64,000 nucleotides of DNA from Bradyrhizobium sp. 21 (lineage in GTDB: Bacteria > Pseudomonadota > Alphaproteobacteria > Rhizobiales > Xanthobacteraceae). Where the stretch lies: assembly GCF_023073335.1 (NCBI RefSeq), contig NZ_JADPJG010000002.1, positions 246,172-310,171 of the forward strand. Reading direction: 5' to 3'. Made by a program: the position numbers and the translations under genes. The notes beneath the pieces were generated by a model. That model had not been told where the DNA came from and made no database searches. It saw nothing but the letters and a program-made list of their open reading frames with translations. Below are positions 25,651 to 33,215 of this stretch, in pieces; positions within the stretch are counted from its first letter, which is position 1; each line of letters opens with the position of its first letter.

Positions 25651-26520
25651 TCAGGCTTCGTCGACGATGCCATTTCGGAGCATGCCGATACCCTCGGCTT
25701 CGATCTCGACGACATCGCCAGGCTTCAAATAGCGCGGCGGATCGAACCGCGCACCGGCGCCGGTCGGCGTGCCCGTGACGATGACGTCGCCGGGAACGAG
25801 CGTTGCGAAGGTCGAGATATAGCTGATGAGATAGCGGAACGGGAACATCAGCCTGCTGGTGCGGTCGTCCTGCCGCAGCTCGCCGTTGACATGCGTCGTC
25901 AGGCGGATGTCGGCGATCTGCGATTCCTGTGTGTAGGGCACCAGCCACGGGCCGAGGCTGCCGCTGGAATCGAAGTTCTTGCCTTGGGTGACGTTGAACT
26001 TGGCGTGACGGAGCCAGTCGCGCACCGAGCCTTCGTTGCAGAGCGTGAGCGCCGCGATATGATCGAGCGCGGCGCTTTCCGCAATGTGCCGGCCGGCCTT
26101 GCCGATCACGAGCACGATCTCGCCTTCATAGTCCAGCTGCACTGATGCGCGCGGGCGCACCAGCGGCGCGTCGTGGCCGACGAAGGAGCGTGGGCTCCGC
26201 ATGAACATGCTCGGATATTTCGGCGCGTCCTGGCCGTCCTTGTACTCGGCGTTGCGGTCGGGATAGTTGACGCCGATGCAGATGATCTTTTCCGGCGCCG
26301 GCACCGGCGGCAGCCAGACGATGTCACCGAGCGCAAGATCCGGCTTGCGGCCGGCAGCTTCCTCGGCAAAGCTCGCGAGCTTTCCGGCCGCGATCACCTC
26401 GCGCAGCGTCGGGTACTCCTTGGCGTGGTGCGGGGACAGATCGACGATGCCGCTCCCCAGGACGGCGCCGTAGCGGATTTCACCCTTGACGGAATAGGTG
26501 GCGAGGCGAGGGAGCTTCAT
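25651..26520 (-). CDS. Fumarylacetoacetate-hydrolase-family enzyme (possible HpaG role)
   Basis: 289-residue FAH-fold enzyme. The divalent-metal ligands are Glu132 and Glu134 (DYEGEIVLVIG) and Asp168 (in GSVRDWLR). The substrate-loop motif MFMRSPRSFVG and the glycine-rich TGTPTGAGA are present. In homoprotocatechuate degradation, members of this family (HpaG) decarboxylate 5-oxopent-3-ene-1,2,5-tricarboxylate and isomerise the product. Escherichia coli HpaG has two fused domains, whereas this protein is one domain, so it could cover one step or act as a homodimer. Its place between hpaD and the ThDP gene, 3 nt from hpaD, supports a pathway role. A generic FAH hydrolase is the alternative. Confidence 0.82.
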   Translation of the reverse strand: MKLPRLATYSVKGEIRYGAVLGSGIVDLSPHHAKEYPTLREVIAAGKLASFAEEAAGRKPDLALGDIVWLPPVPAPEKIICIGVNYPDRNAEYKDGQDAPKYPSMFMRSPRSFVGHDAPLVRPRASVQLDYEGEIVLVIGKAGRHIAESAALDHIAALTLCNEGSVRDWLRHAKFNVTQGKNFDSSGSLGPWLVPYTQESQIADIRLTTHVNGELRQDDRTSRLMFPFRYLISYISTFATLVPGDVIVTGTPTGAGARFDPPRYLKPGDVVEIEAEGIGMLRNGIVDEA

Positions 26521-26523
26521 CGC

Positions 26524-27507
26524 TTAATCCGCCACCAGCACGTCGGCCACGAATTTCGGCTCACGCACGGCTTGCCCTGAGAACGGCGAGCCTTGCTCGA
26601 ACCAGGAGCGCGGGGCAGGCGCGCCCCACAACGTCTGGCGGCGCGGATCGCGCAGCGACCAGCGCAGCGGTTCATGGTCGTGATCGCCGGTGAAATAATC
26701 GCTGGTATAGAGCTCGAGCCGGTGTCCATCGGGGTCGCGGACGTAGAGGAAGAACGCATTGGAAATGCCGTGGCGACCCGGACCGCGCTCGATGTTCTTC
26801 ACAAATCCCTGCGACGCCATCACGTCGCAGAGATGGATGATGTTCATCGCCGTCGGCGTCCAGTAGGCGAAGTGGTGCAGCCGCGGGCCCTTGCCGTTGG
26901 TGATCGCAAAATCGTGGACATTGCCCTTGCGATGCATCCAGGCCGCGGCGATGCGCCCCTGCGGTCGGTCCTCCTCGGCGTATTCGGTGAGACGGAAGCC
27001 GAGCCGGGCATAGAAGTCGACGGTGTCCTGCACCTCGGCCGCGAACACGTTGAAATGGTCGAGCCGCTGCGGGTGGCAGCCCCTGTAGAGGTCGTAGCGG
27101 CGCAGCAGATGCGGCCGCCGGTCCATCGACGCATACAGCTCGATCTGGAAGCCAAAGGGATCTGTGAATTGCAGTGTGCGGCCCTGGAAGGGCTGGTCGA
27201 CGAAGGCGTAGCCAAGGCCGCTCTCGGAGAGGAAGGCAGCCGCCTTGTCGAGATCCCCGTCGTTGCCGACCTTGAAGCCGAGCCGGTTGCAGGCGGCGAC
27301 CGCCGCCTTGCGCAGCACCAGCGAGTGATGCTGATGCTCCTCGGAGGCGCGCAAGTATACGACCTTGTCGTCGGAATCCTCGACATGCAGGCCGACGGTG
27401 TTTTCGTAGAACGCGCTGCTGAGCTTCAGATCGGTCACGTCGAGCACGACGTGACTCGAACGGATGATGTTGAACGGCGGCTCGAAGATGTGTTGCGGTA
27501 CGGGCAT
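26524..27507 (-). CDS. hpaD: Homoprotocatechuate 2,3-dioxygenase (extradiol, VOC fold)
   Basis: Ring-cleaving dioxygenase that opens 3,4-dihydroxyphenylacetate next to a hydroxyl to give 5-carboxymethyl-2-hydroxymuconate semialdehyde. The 327-residue protein has the two-domain VOC layout of the iron- or manganese-dependent enzyme. The expected metal ligands are His151 (RLDHFNV), His211/212 (RLHHFAYW) and Glu265 (HRLELYT). A second-sphere histidine is at 198 (NVHDFAI). The C-terminal lid WGAPAPRSWFEQGSPF is also typical of this group. It lies between hpaE and the FAH gene, 3 nt and 25 nt from its neighbours. Confidence 0.92.
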   Translation of the reverse strand: MPVPQHIFEPPFNIIRSSHVVLDVTDLKLSSAFYENTVGLHVEDSDDKVVYLRASEEHQHHSLVLRKAAVAACNRLGFKVGNDGDLDKAAAFLSESGLGYAFVDQPFQGRTLQFTDPFGFQIELYASMDRRPHLLRRYDLYRGCHPQRLDHFNVFAAEVQDTVDFYARLGFRLTEYAEEDRPQGRIAAAWMHRKGNVHDFAITNGKGPRLHHFAYWTPTAMNIIHLCDVMASQGFVKNIERGPGRHGISNAFFLYVRDPDGHRLELYTSDYFTGDHDHEPLRWSLRDPRRQTLWGAPAPRSWFEQGSPFSGQAVREPKFVADVLVAD

Positions 27508-27532
27508 TGCGTTTCCCTCGGAACGACGAGCG

Positions 27533-29071
27533 TCAGATTCCCAGTCTCTGAATCTTGTGCGTGCCCCGCGCCAGCGAGACGTGCTTGGTTTCCATGTAGA
27601 AGTCGAACGAATAGTCGCCGCCGTCGCGGCCGATGCCTGAGGCTTTCATGCCGCCGAACGGCGTCGGCAGATGGCGGACGTTTTCCGAATTCAGCCAGAT
27701 CATGCCGGCCTCCAGCGCATCAGCCACTCGGAGTGCGCGGCCGACGTCGTTAGTCCAGACATAGCCGGTCAGGCCGTAGCGGATGTCATTGGCGATCTCG
27801 ATCGCATCCATTTCGTCCTTGAAGGGCAGCACGGTGAGGAAGGGGCCGAACACCTCCTCCTGCGCCACCCGCATCTTGCCGTTCGCGCCGGTGACCAGCG
27901 TCGGCTCGACGTAATGGCCGCCGCCGGGGCCGTCATAGGCCCTGCCGCCGACGGCGATCACAGCACCGTCCTGGCGCGCGACGTCGAAATATGAACAGAC
28001 CTTTGCCAGATGCCGCTCGTGGATCAGCGGCCCGATCTCGGTTACGGGATCGAGGGGATGGCCGACCTTCAAGGCCTTGACGCGCGCGGTCAGCTTCTCC
28101 ACGAACTTCTCGGCGATGTTTTGCTGGATCAGCAGGCGGCTCGACGACGTGCAGCGCTCGCCATTGAGCGAGTAGATCATGAACACGACGGCGTCGAGCG
28201 CGCGATCGAGATCGGCGTCGTCGAACACGATCACCGGGTTCTTGCCGCCGAGCTCGAAATGCACGCGCTTCAAGGTCGGCGCGCCCTGGATCATGATCGC
28301 CGATCCCGTCGCGCTTTCGCCGACAAAGCCGATCGCCTTGATCGCGGGATGCTCGGTCAGTGCCTTGCCGGCCTCTTCGCCAAAACCGTGCACGGTGTTG
28401 AGCACGCCGTCGGGCACACCGGCCTCCTTGACGAGCCTTGCGAGAATAGCGGCCGTGACGGGCGACCACTCCGCCGGCTTGTGCACGACGGTGCAGCCGG
28501 CTGCGAGGGCGGGGGCGATCTTCCAGGTCGAGAGCATGAACGGCGTATTCCACGGCGTGATCACGCCGACGGGGCCGATCGGCACGCGGGTCGAGACGTT
28601 CCAGTGCTCGTCGCTCGGCGTGTTCTGGCCGTCGCGAGCCTCGGCGCATCTGTCAGCGAAGAAGCGAAAGTTTTCGGCGGCCCGGACCGCGGCCTTGGCC
28701 ATGAAGCGATAGGCCTGGCCGGTGTCGATGCATTCGAGCACGGCGATGTCTTCGGCATTGTCCTCGATGGCGTCGGCGACGCGATGCAGCAGCTTCTTCC
28801 GCAGCGCCGGTCCCATGTCGCGCCAGGATTTGAAGGCGAGGGCAGCCGCCGTTGCCGCGGCGTCGACGTCCTCGGCCTTGCCGCGCGCGACGCTTGCGAG
28901 CGTCGCGCCGTCGACCGGCGACTTAGTCTCGAAGGTTTCGCCTGATATCGACGGCACGATCTTGCCGTCGATCATGTGACCGATGCCGTCGGCACGCAGC
29001 GTCTTCAGCAGCGGCGCGACGCGGTCGCGGTTGGCCTGGAACACATCGGCTTTCGGCGTGGGCTTATCCAT
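27533..29071 (-). CDS. hpaE: 5-Carboxymethyl-2-hydroxymuconate semialdehyde dehydrogenase
   Basis: NAD-dependent aldehyde dehydrogenase of 512 residues that oxidises the ring-cleavage semialdehyde. Catalytic residues are in place: Asn175 (PWNTPF), Glu273 (FELGGKNP) and Cys307 (NGERCTSSS). The C-terminal GGMKASGIGRDGG segment is normal for the family. The start (ATG at 29071) overlaps the end of hpaF by 8 nt, so translation is coupled. The gene sits in the operon hpaH-hpaF-hpaE-hpaD. A generic betaine- or phenylacetaldehyde-dehydrogenase function is possible on sequence alone, but context decides. Confidence 0.9.
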   Translation of the reverse strand: MDKPTPKADVFQANRDRVAPLLKTLRADGIGHMIDGKIVPSISGETFETKSPVDGATLASVARGKAEDVDAAATAAALAFKSWRDMGPALRKKLLHRVADAIEDNAEDIAVLECIDTGQAYRFMAKAAVRAAENFRFFADRCAEARDGQNTPSDEHWNVSTRVPIGPVGVITPWNTPFMLSTWKIAPALAAGCTVVHKPAEWSPVTAAILARLVKEAGVPDGVLNTVHGFGEEAGKALTEHPAIKAIGFVGESATGSAIMIQGAPTLKRVHFELGGKNPVIVFDDADLDRALDAVVFMIYSLNGERCTSSSRLLIQQNIAEKFVEKLTARVKALKVGHPLDPVTEIGPLIHERHLAKVCSYFDVARQDGAVIAVGGRAYDGPGGGHYVEPTLVTGANGKMRVAQEEVFGPFLTVLPFKDEMDAIEIANDIRYGLTGYVWTNDVGRALRVADALEAGMIWLNSENVRHLPTPFGGMKASGIGRDGGDYSFDFYMETKHVSLARGTHKIQRLGI

Positions 29072-29462
29072 GGGCAGCCTCTACTTTCAGGGCGTCGTGG
29101 ATGTTGTTGCGCTTCCAGCTGGTGTCCTTGTCGTTGATCTGCATGTCGAACGACAAAGCGAATTTGCTGGCGGTAAAGACCGGATCGAGGTGTTTTGAGA
29201 GTACCTGAAAGACATGCTCGCCGGCTGTCTGGCGCGTCTTGAGGTCGCGGCCTTCGCCGATGCGCAGCACCATGTCGAGAAAGCCGTAATCCTGCCGCGC
29301 GTCCGCGATCGCGTAATGCTCGCACCTGACGGCACGGACGCGGATGCCGCCGAGCGGGAAGATGCCGGTCTCGACCGCCGCCTTGCGCACGATTTCGCAG
29401 ACAGCACCGATGTCGAGGCGGCCGTCGAGATTGGCCGAATATTCGATCGTGAAATGCGGCAT
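29064..29462 (-). CDS. hpaF: 5-Carboxymethyl-2-hydroxymuconate delta-isomerase
   Basis: 132-residue member of the tautomerase superfamily. The mature protein would start at proline (MPHFTIEYSANL), the catalytic base used by 4-oxalocrotonate tautomerase-like enzymes after Met removal. It has the length of the CHM isomerase (about 126-130 residues), double that of short tautomerases. GGIRVRAVRCEHY and SWKRNNIHD complete the family pattern. It isomerises the product of HpaE in the pathway. The end overlaps hpaE by 8 nt; it follows hpaH by 31 nt on the same strand. Confidence 0.9.
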   Translation of the reverse strand: MPHFTIEYSANLDGRLDIGAVCEIVRKAAVETGIFPLGGIRVRAVRCEHYAIADARQDYGFLDMVLRIGEGRDLKTRQTAGEHVFQVLSKHLDPVFTASKFALSFDMQINDKDTSWKRNNIHDALKVEAAHG

Positions 29463-29493
29463 CGCGGTTTCACTCCCTGTGTATTCTTGTTCG

Positions 29494-30300
29494 TCAAGCG
29501 AAGTAGCAGCTCACCGAGCCGTAGGCGCCATAATCGGCTTGAATTGTGTCGCCCTTGCGGGTCTCGATCGGACGGATGAAGGAGCCCGCGAGCACGATTT
29601 GCCCGGGCTCCAGCGCGAGGCCGAGCGGCGCGATCTTGTTGGCGAGCCAGGCGACAGCGGTCGCGGGATGATTGAGCACGCCGGCGGCAAGACCGGTTTC
29701 CTCGAGCTGACCGTTCTTGAAGCACAACGCGCCGATCCAGCGCAGATCGGCATCCAGCGGGCGGATCGGCCGTCCGCCGAGCACGATGCCGGCATTCGCC
29801 GCATTGTCGGCGATGGTGTCGAAGATTTTTCGCGTCGCTTTGGTCGTGGGATCGACGCGCTCGATCCGCGTGTCCAGAATCTCCAGCGCCGGCACCACGA
29901 AGTCGGTGGCGTTGAGCACGTCGAACATGGTGCAGCCGGGCCCCGCGAGGCGCTTGCTCATGACGAAGGCGAGTTCGGCCTCCACGCGCGTCGCGATGAA
30001 GCGCTCCGTTGGGACGAGGCCGCCATCGGCGAAGAACATGTCGTCGAGCAGCACGCCGGAATCCGGCTCGTTGATGTCAAGCGCGCTCTGCATCGCCTTC
30101 GAGGTCAGGCCGATCTTGTGACCTTTGACGACGCGTCCTTCGGCGATCTTGAATTCGACCCAGGCCTTCTGAATCGCATAGGCATCGGCAATGGTGATGC
30201 CGGGAAAGGCCTGCGAGAGCTGCCGGATCTGCGTACGGGTCTTCTCCGCCTGGTGCAGACGGTTCGCGCAAGCTCGGATATCGTCGTCGGAAAGCGCCAT
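29494..30300 (-). CDS. hpaH: 2-Oxo-hept-4-ene-1,7-dioate hydratase
   Basis: Hydrates 2-oxohept-3/4-ene-1,7-dioate to 4-hydroxy-2-oxoheptanedioate, the last step before aldol cleavage. The 268-residue protein belongs to the MhpD/HpcG hydratase branch of the FAH superfamily. It has GHKIGLTSKAMQ, the metal-binding EAELAFVM and the C-terminal DTIQADYGAYGSVS. It is the first gene of the leftward operon, 111 nt from the divergent hpaR, and its promoter probably overlaps the palindrome at 30333-30348. Start at 30300 (MALSDDDIR) is the first ATG. Confidence 0.92.
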   Translation of the reverse strand: MALSDDDIRACANRLHQAEKTRTQIRQLSQAFPGITIADAYAIQKAWVEFKIAEGRVVKGHKIGLTSKAMQSALDINEPDSGVLLDDMFFADGGLVPTERFIATRVEAELAFVMSKRLAGPGCTMFDVLNATDFVVPALEILDTRIERVDPTTKATRKIFDTIADNAANAGIVLGGRPIRPLDADLRWIGALCFKNGQLEETGLAAGVLNHPATAVAWLANKIAPLGLALEPGQIVLAGSFIRPIETRKGDTIQADYGAYGSVSCYFA

Positions 30301-30332
30301 TCGTGATCTTACAAATCGTGGTGCCGGGAAAT

Positions 30333-30348
30333 ACTTAACATGTTAAGT
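30333..30348. promoter_or_regulatory. Perfect 16-bp palindrome, probable HpaR operator
   Basis: ACTTAACATGTTAAGT is a perfect palindrome in the 111-nt spacer between hpaH and hpaR. MarR-family dimers bind such AT-rich symmetric sites, and none of the flanking DNA shows another dyad of this quality. It lies 33 nt from hpaH and 64 nt from hpaR, so one repressor could silence both promoters until an aromatic acid binds. Confidence 0.7.
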
Positions 30349-30411
30349 GAATGCGTCAAACACAATTTGGGCTTGCTGCACTGCAAACGTTTTGCGGGTT
30401 GAAGGGGCGTC

Positions 30412-30930
30412 ATGGCGAAGAGACCGGCTGATCCAGCGGACGAAGCTGCGGCTGCGGCGCGGCAGGTGCCGATGCGCGATTTTTCGCGCTCGCTGCCGAT
30501 GTCGCTGCTGCGGGCGCGCGAGGCGGTGATGCGGCAATTCCGTCCCTCGCTGCGTGAGCATGGCCTGACCGAACAGCAATGGCGCATCCTGCGCGCGCTC
30601 GCGGCGATCGACACGGTCGAGGTCACGGAACTCGCGCGCACCGCATTTCTGCTCGGACCGAGCCTGTCGCGCATCCTGCGCGATCTGGAGGCGCGCAATC
30701 TGATCGAGCGCAAGACGGCGAAGGCGGACCAGCGCCGCAGCATGGTCTCGATCTCGGAAAAGGGCGTGAAGCTGATGGCCTCGGTGGCACCATCCTCCGA
30801 GGCGATCTATGCGGAGATCACGCGACGCTTTGGCGCACGCAAGCTCGTCGAACTGCAGGAAATGCTCGGCGAGCTCGAACGGAATCTCGCAGAGCTGGGC
30901 GCGGGCGAGGAGGCAACCGCCGACGAGTGA
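30412..30930 (+). CDS. hpaR: MarR-family repressor of homoprotocatechuate degradation
   Basis: 172-residue winged-helix regulator. RDFSRSLPMSLLRAREAVM near residue 22 and HGLTEQQWRILRAL are characteristic of HpaR. The recognition helix region is FLLGPSLSRILRDLEARNL and the wing is KTAKADQRRSMVSIS. It is divergent from the hpa operon with the palindrome between them. In Escherichia coli and others, HpaR represses the meta-operon and releases it in the presence of 4-hydroxyphenylacetate or homoprotocatechuate. The ATG at 30412 has GGGGCGTC upstream. A 15-residue N-terminal extension is present. Confidence 0.92.
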   Translation: MAKRPADPADEAAAAARQVPMRDFSRSLPMSLLRAREAVMRQFRPSLREHGLTEQQWRILRALAAIDTVEVTELARTAFLLGPSLSRILRDLEARNLIERKTAKADQRRSMVSISEKGVKLMASVAPSSEAIYAEITRRFGARKLVELQEMLGELERNLAELGAGEEATADE

Positions 30931-31048
30931 AAGCAGATATGCGCGGGCGCGCGGCAACAATCATGGACATGGCCGCATTTTTTCGCTCAAGTGCCGCTCA
31001 AGCCGATCGCTGCAAAATCGGCACCGAGGAAGAGGCAAGCAGACCATC

Positions 31049-32134
31049 ATGGTCACCCTTCAGGTTCGGAAGCTGATCGACTTCGTCACCGAGGTCTTTT
31101 CGCATGCGCAGTCCTCCCCTGAGGAGGCGCGGCGGATCGCCACCTATCTGACGACGGCGAATCTGACCGGCCATGACAGCCACGGCGTGATCCGCGTCCC
31201 CGTCTATATCCGCTGGCAGAAGACCGGCGCGGTCGTGCCCAACCAGAACGCAGAGCTGGTGCTCGATACGCCCTCGCTCGCGGTGGTCGATGGCAAGTTC
31301 GGCTACGGCCAGACCGTGACGCCGCAGGCCGTCCAGATCGGCATCGAGAAGTGCAGGAAGGCCGGGCTTGCCGCCGTCGCGCTACGCAATGCCGGGCATA
31401 TCGGCCGCGTCGGCGACTGGGCCGAGATGGCTGCCGCGCAAGGGCTGATCTCAGTGCATTTCGTCAATGCGGCGGGCTCGCTGCTGGTGGCGCCATTCGG
31501 CGGCGTCGAGAAACGGCTTTCCACCGCGCCCTATTGCGTCGGCATTCCCCGTGAGGGCCAGGATCCGATCGTGCTCGACTTTGCCACCTCGGTCGTGGCC
31601 GAGGGCAAGGTGCTGGTCGCGAGCCGTGGCGGCAAGAAGCTGCCGAAGGGAGCACTGGTCGATTCCGACGGCACGCTCAGCGAGGATCCGGCCGTGCTGT
31701 ACGGGCGGTACACCTCGGAAGGCCCGCGCGATCACACCAAGGGAACGGGGGCGATCCGCGCGTTCGGCGAGCACAAGGGCTCGGGCCTGGCCTTCATGTG
31801 CGAGCTGCTCGGCGGCGCCTTGACCGGAACCGGGGCCACGTCCGGCGGTCGCCGCTTCGCCAACGGCATGCTGGCGTTCTACGTCGATCCGAAAGTGGTC
31901 GATACCTCCCATGTCTTCGACGCAGAGGTGTCGCGCTATGCCGACTTCATCCGTGCCACCAAGCCGATGGCGGGGGTCGATCAGGTGCTGATTCCCGGTG
32001 ATCCCGAGCGGAAAACCCGCGCTGAGCGCACCCAAAACGGCATCCCCTTGCCGGATGACACCTGGGCGGCAATAGTGAACACCGCCCGCGAGGTCGGCGT
32101 CAGCGAAGTCAGCATCCAGAGGGCGACCGCATAG
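31049..32134 (+). CDS. Ldh-family (malate/L-lactate-type) oxidoreductase
   Basis: NAD(P)-dependent 2-hydroxyacid dehydrogenase of the malate/lactate/sulfolactate family, 361 residues, unrelated to classical LDH. The family signature GHDSHGVIRVP with His45 is present, together with NAGHIGRVGDWA, STAPYCVGIPR and FGEHKGSGLAF. Start at 31049 (MVTLQVRKL) follows the upstream hpaR by 118 nt; a longer frame open from 30809 overlaps hpaR and is not used. Context links it to the following aldolase and GarD-like dehydratase, so it may oxidise a hydroxyacid or reduce a ketoacid around pyruvate/tartronate semialdehyde. The substrate is undecided. Confidence 0.85.
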   Translation: MVTLQVRKLIDFVTEVFSHAQSSPEEARRIATYLTTANLTGHDSHGVIRVPVYIRWQKTGAVVPNQNAELVLDTPSLAVVDGKFGYGQTVTPQAVQIGIEKCRKAGLAAVALRNAGHIGRVGDWAEMAAAQGLISVHFVNAAGSLLVAPFGGVEKRLSTAPYCVGIPREGQDPIVLDFATSVVAEGKVLVASRGGKKLPKGALVDSDGTLSEDPAVLYGRYTSEGPRDHTKGTGAIRAFGEHKGSGLAFMCELLGGALTGTGATSGGRRFANGMLAFYVDPKVVDTSHVFDAEVSRYADFIRATKPMAGVDQVLIPGDPERKTRAERTQNGIPLPDDTWAAIVNTAREVGVSEVSIQRATA

Positions 32135-32262
32135 GTCTTGCGTCATTGCGAGCGTAGCGCGGCGCCCCGGTTCGCGGTAACAGCGGGTTGTGCTGTCGCG
32201 GCGCTCGTCATGGTGACGATGGTCCAAATAACACGGTCCAAACAACAAAGAAGGAAGGCAAC

Positions 32263-33039
32263 GTGGCGAACAAGGTCAAGGAAATCTGGAAGTCGGGTAA
32301 GGCCGTGGTCAACGCGTGGCTCGCGATTCCCTCCGGCTTCTCGGCCGAGATGATGGCGCAATGCGGCTTCGACAGCGTCACCGTCGACATGCAGCACGGC
32401 GTGCAGGACTATCTGTCGATGGTGCAGTGCTTCCAGGCGATGGACAAGCATCCGGTCACGCCGATGGTTCGCGTGCCCTGGAACGAGCCCGGCATCATCG
32501 GCAAGGTGCTCGACGGCGGCGCCTATGGCGTGATCTGCCCGATGGTCAACACGCCGCAGGAAGCCAGAAACCTCGTCTCCTATTCCAAATATCCGCCGCA
32601 GGGCGTCCGTTCCAACGGTCCGATCCGCGCCGGCATGTACGGCACCGCAGGCTCCTATCAGAAGACAGCCAACGACGACATCGTTCTGCTGCCGATGATG
32701 GAGACCAAGACCGCGGTCGAGAACATGGAAGCGATCCTCGACGTCGAAGGCCTCAACGGCGTCTATATCGGCCCGTCCGACCTCGGCTTCTCCTACGGCC
32801 TTGAGCCCAAGCTCGATCGCACCGAGCCGGAGATCCTCGCGATCTACGACAAGATCATCAAGGAATGCGACAAGCGGGGGCTCTTCCCGGGTATCCATTG
32901 CAGCGGCGCCGAAGGTGCTGCGCGCGCCATCAACATGGGCTTCAAGCTGGTGACGCTCTCGAACGAGGTCGGCTTGATGACGACCTACGCCAAGATGCAG
33001 GTCAACGCGACCCGCAAGGATGCCGGCGGGAAGGCCTGA
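32263..33039 (+). CDS. hpaI: HpcH/HpaI-family class II aldolase (probable 4-hydroxy-2-oxoheptanedioate aldolase)
   Basis: 258-residue metal-dependent pyruvate aldolase. With the first residue at GTG 32263, the Escherichia coli HpaI active site is matched: His45 (DMQHG), Arg70 (MVRVP), metal ligands Glu147 (METKT) and Asp173 (GPSDLG). The usual GEHAP motif is changed to MQHGV, so this is a divergent subgroup. It would cleave 4-hydroxy-2-oxoheptanedioate to pyruvate and succinate semialdehyde, closing the hpa pathway. However, the next gene is a GarD/UxaA-type dehydratase. A GarL-like aldolase role (pyruvate plus tartronate semialdehyde) is therefore equally plausible. AAGGAAGG lies at 32250-32257, supporting the GTG start. 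Confidence 0.72.
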   Translation: MANKVKEIWKSGKAVVNAWLAIPSGFSAEMMAQCGFDSVTVDMQHGVQDYLSMVQCFQAMDKHPVTPMVRVPWNEPGIIGKVLDGGAYGVICPMVNTPQEARNLVSYSKYPPQGVRSNGPIRAGMYGTAGSYQKTANDDIVLLPMMETKTAVENMEAILDVEGLNGVYIGPSDLGFSYGLEPKLDRTEPEILAIYDKIIKECDKRGLFPGIHCSGAEGAARAINMGFKLVTLSNEVGLMTTYAKMQVNATRKDAGGKA

Positions 33040-33051
33040 TCTCTCTCTTTC

Positions 33052-33188
33052 CCTCTCCCCGTTCTTACGGGGAGAGGGTGAGGGTGAGGGCCTCTCTCAA
33101 CACGAACCAATCTAACGATCGAGCGCGCGGCTGCCCCTCACCCGGCTCGCTGCGCGATCCGACCTCTCCCCGTAAGAACGGGGAGAGG
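33052..33188. repeat. Nested extragenic palindrome (family H)
   Basis: Two self-complementary units, CCTCTCCCCG-TTCTTA-CGGGGAGAGG (33052-33077) and its inverse CCTCTCCCCGTAAGAACGGGGAGAGG (33163-33188), flank about 85 nt. The pair can fold locally or into one long cruciform. It occupies the 176-nt gap between the aldolase and the GarD-like gene and is typical of rhizobial genomes. No promoter is assigned within it. Confidence 0.8.
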
Positions 33189-33215
33189 TGAAGAGAAGAC
33201 CCAAGGAGAACTTCA

